Shown piece by piece: positions 5,943-6,964 of a stretch of DNA of 6,964 nucleotides. The DNA is taken from assembly GCA_947486505.1 (NCBI GenBank), contig CANKTT010000076.1, forward strand, positions 1-6,964, in the 5' to 3' direction. The stretch comes from Actinomycetota bacterium. Its GTDB lineage: Bacteria > Actinomycetota > Actinomycetes > S36-B12 > UBA5976. A program made the translations under genes and the position numbers. The notes beneath the pieces were generated by a model. It worked only from the letters and a program-made list of their open reading frames with translations. It did no database searches and was not told where the DNA came from. The first letter of the stretch is position 1, and every line of letters starts with the position of its first letter.

Positions 5943-6964
5943 ACGAGATCTCCTTTTGTGAAAATGACATTTCCATCTTTCCAAGTAGTACTAATCAATG
6001 GCACACCAGGCCGGTAGGCCAGATGGATGTAGCTTGGGGCATTAAGGAGGGCAAAGTTTGCCCGAGCACCAACAGATAGATGACCAACGTCATCACGGCG
6101 CAGCGCAATTGCACCACCCATAGTTGCGGCAAATAATGATTCATCCACACTCATATGCATCTCGCGCACAGCTAGTGCAATACAGAATGGCATGTTTGTT
6201 GTAAATGAACTGCCTGGATTGCAATCAGGGGAGAGCGCAACGGCTGCTCCAGCATCGAGTAAGTCGCGACCACGCGGATAGTGCGGTGCGCGGGTGCTGA
6301 AATCTGCACCAGGCACTAACCCAGCCACTGTGCTACTTGCTGCAAGTGCGTTAATGTCCTCATCAGTTAAGTAGGTCAAGTGATCCGCTGACGCACAATC
6401 CAATTCGATTGCCATTGCTACGCCCTCACCCTGCTCTAACTGATTTAGGTGAATCCGAGGATGCAATCCCTTTTTCATTCCAGCTTCGAGGATTCGGCGG
6501 GATTGTTCGGTAGTAAATGCACCACGATCACAAAACACATCGATCCACTTCGAATGCGGAGCACAGGCTTCAAGCATTTCACCGACAACCAAGTCCACGT
6601 AGGCATCAGGACTGCTTGCAAATTCAGGCGCAACTACGTGCGCGCCAAGGTAGGTGACTTCATCTGTAAGTTCTGCAGCAATTCGCACACTTCGTTCTTC
6701 AGTTACAGCATCTAGTCCGTAGCCAGACTTGATTTCAACGGTTGTAGTACCTGACTCGTGCATTTCGTCGATCATGTTCTGGGCAACCTTACGAAGCTCA
6801 GCATCGCTAGCTTTTCGCGTTGCCTCAGTGGTCACCTTGATGCCACCGGCAGAATAAGGAAGGCCAGCCATTCGTGCAGAAAACTCTTCTGAGCGATCAC
6901 CAGCAAACATGATGTGGGAATGACTATCTACAAATCCTGGAATCAGGCTTCGTCCACCAACATC
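5939..6964 (-). CDS. hutI: Imidazolonepropionase, C-terminal part (5' end outside window)
   Basis: The frame is open to the window edge and gives 341 residues. HutI is about 400 aa, so some 55-60 N-terminal residues lie beyond position 6964. The Met codon at 6910 is not the start: conserved HutI sequence continues upstream of it (LIPGFVDSHSHIMFAG). The enzyme is a cytoplasmic metal-dependent amidohydrolase that opens 4-imidazolone-5-propionate to N-formimino-L-glutamate, the third step of histidine breakdown. Metal ligands can be read in window residues: the HxH pair His15/His17, His172 in IHLNQ, and Asp247 in SPDCNPGSS. His195 in SADHL and the YLGAHVVAPEF segment (105-115) match conserved active-site regions. 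The stretch MPFCIALAVREM (258-269) is typical of actinobacterial HutI. Its TGA stop (5941-5939) shares bases with the hutH ATG, so the two are translationally coupled. The operon promoter and any hutU would lie past the right edge. Confidence 0.96.
   Translation of the reverse strand, partial: DVGGRSLIPGFVDSHSHIMFAGDRSEEFSARMAGLPYSAGGIKVTTEATRKASDAELRKVAQNMIDEMHESGTTTVEIKSGYGLDAVTEERSVRIAAELTDEVTYLGAHVVAPEFASSPDAYVDLVVGEMLEACAPHSKWIDVFCDRGAFTTEQSRRILEAGMKKGLHPRIHLNQLEQGEGVAMAIELDCASADHLTYLTDEDINALAASSTVAGLVPGADFSTRAPHYPRGRDLLDAGAAVALSPDCNPGSSFTTNMPFCIALAVREMHMSVDESLFAATMGGAIALRRDDVGHLSVGARANFALLNAPSYIHLAYRPGVPLISTTWKDGNVIFTKGDLV
5949..5956 (-). promoter_or_regulatory. Strong Shine-Dalgarno that decides the hutH start
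   Basis: The minus strand reads AAAGGAGA here, and its AAGGAG core (5950-5955) ends 7 bases before the ATG at 5942-5940. It lies inside the end of hutI. It is the best ribosome binding site in the window and rules against the longer in-frame start at 5984. Confidence 0.85.

Noticed and set aside
5943..5984. Longer hutH reading with 14 extra N-terminal residues starting at 5984
   Set aside because: The extra residues are basic and unlike HutH N-termini, and the 5942 start has the ATGA overlap and a strong Shine-Dalgarno.

Overview
The window suggests a low-to-mid GC actinobacterium, probably of the streamlined freshwater kind (acI / Nanopelagicales-like or a similar lineage). This is an inference from the actinobacterial style of HutI, HutH and MmsA, the AT-leaning codon use, and the tight packing with ATGA overlaps, gaps of a few bases and a TTG start inside the preceding gene. 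No marker gene in the window proves it.

Layout: (1) Positions 1-1747, plus strand, hold the 3' part of a CoA-acylating methylmalonate-semialdehyde dehydrogenase gene (mmsA/iolA type). It overlaps by 23 bp a 10-TM EamA/DMT-family transporter gene, which ends in a probable weak terminator hairpin. (2) Positions 1748-1927 are the only real intergenic space. It carries three tandem 10-bp A-rich units, an imperfect inverted repeat that could be an operator, and a weak promoter candidate. (3) Positions 1928-3880, plus strand, encode a 650-aa secreted modular protein: signal peptide, BspA-like LRR_5 modules, one Listeria-Bacteroides (InlB B-type) repeat, and a C-terminal Ig-like domain. (4) Positions 3887-6964, minus strand, form a compact operon read right to left: hutI (5' end outside the window), hutH (ATGA overlap, strong Shine-Dalgarno), and a six-TM protein of unknown function starting 4 bases after the hutH stop.

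Function: hutH and hutI encode the first and third steps of histidine degradation (histidine to urocanate; imidazolonepropionate to formiminoglutamate). Urocanase (hutU) is not in the window. MmsA would turn methylmalonate semialdehyde or malonate semialdehyde into propionyl-CoA or acetyl-CoA (valine or inositol catabolism), so the flanks point to scavenging of amino acids or polyols. The secreted LRR protein is the most accessory-looking gene and meets the hut operon tail to tail, with only 6 bp between stop codons.

I found no RNA gene, CRISPR array, insertion sequence or phage element. I do not see a clear undescribed multi-gene system; the best leads are the secreted repeat protein with its upstream repeats and the unknown membrane protein tied to hutH.
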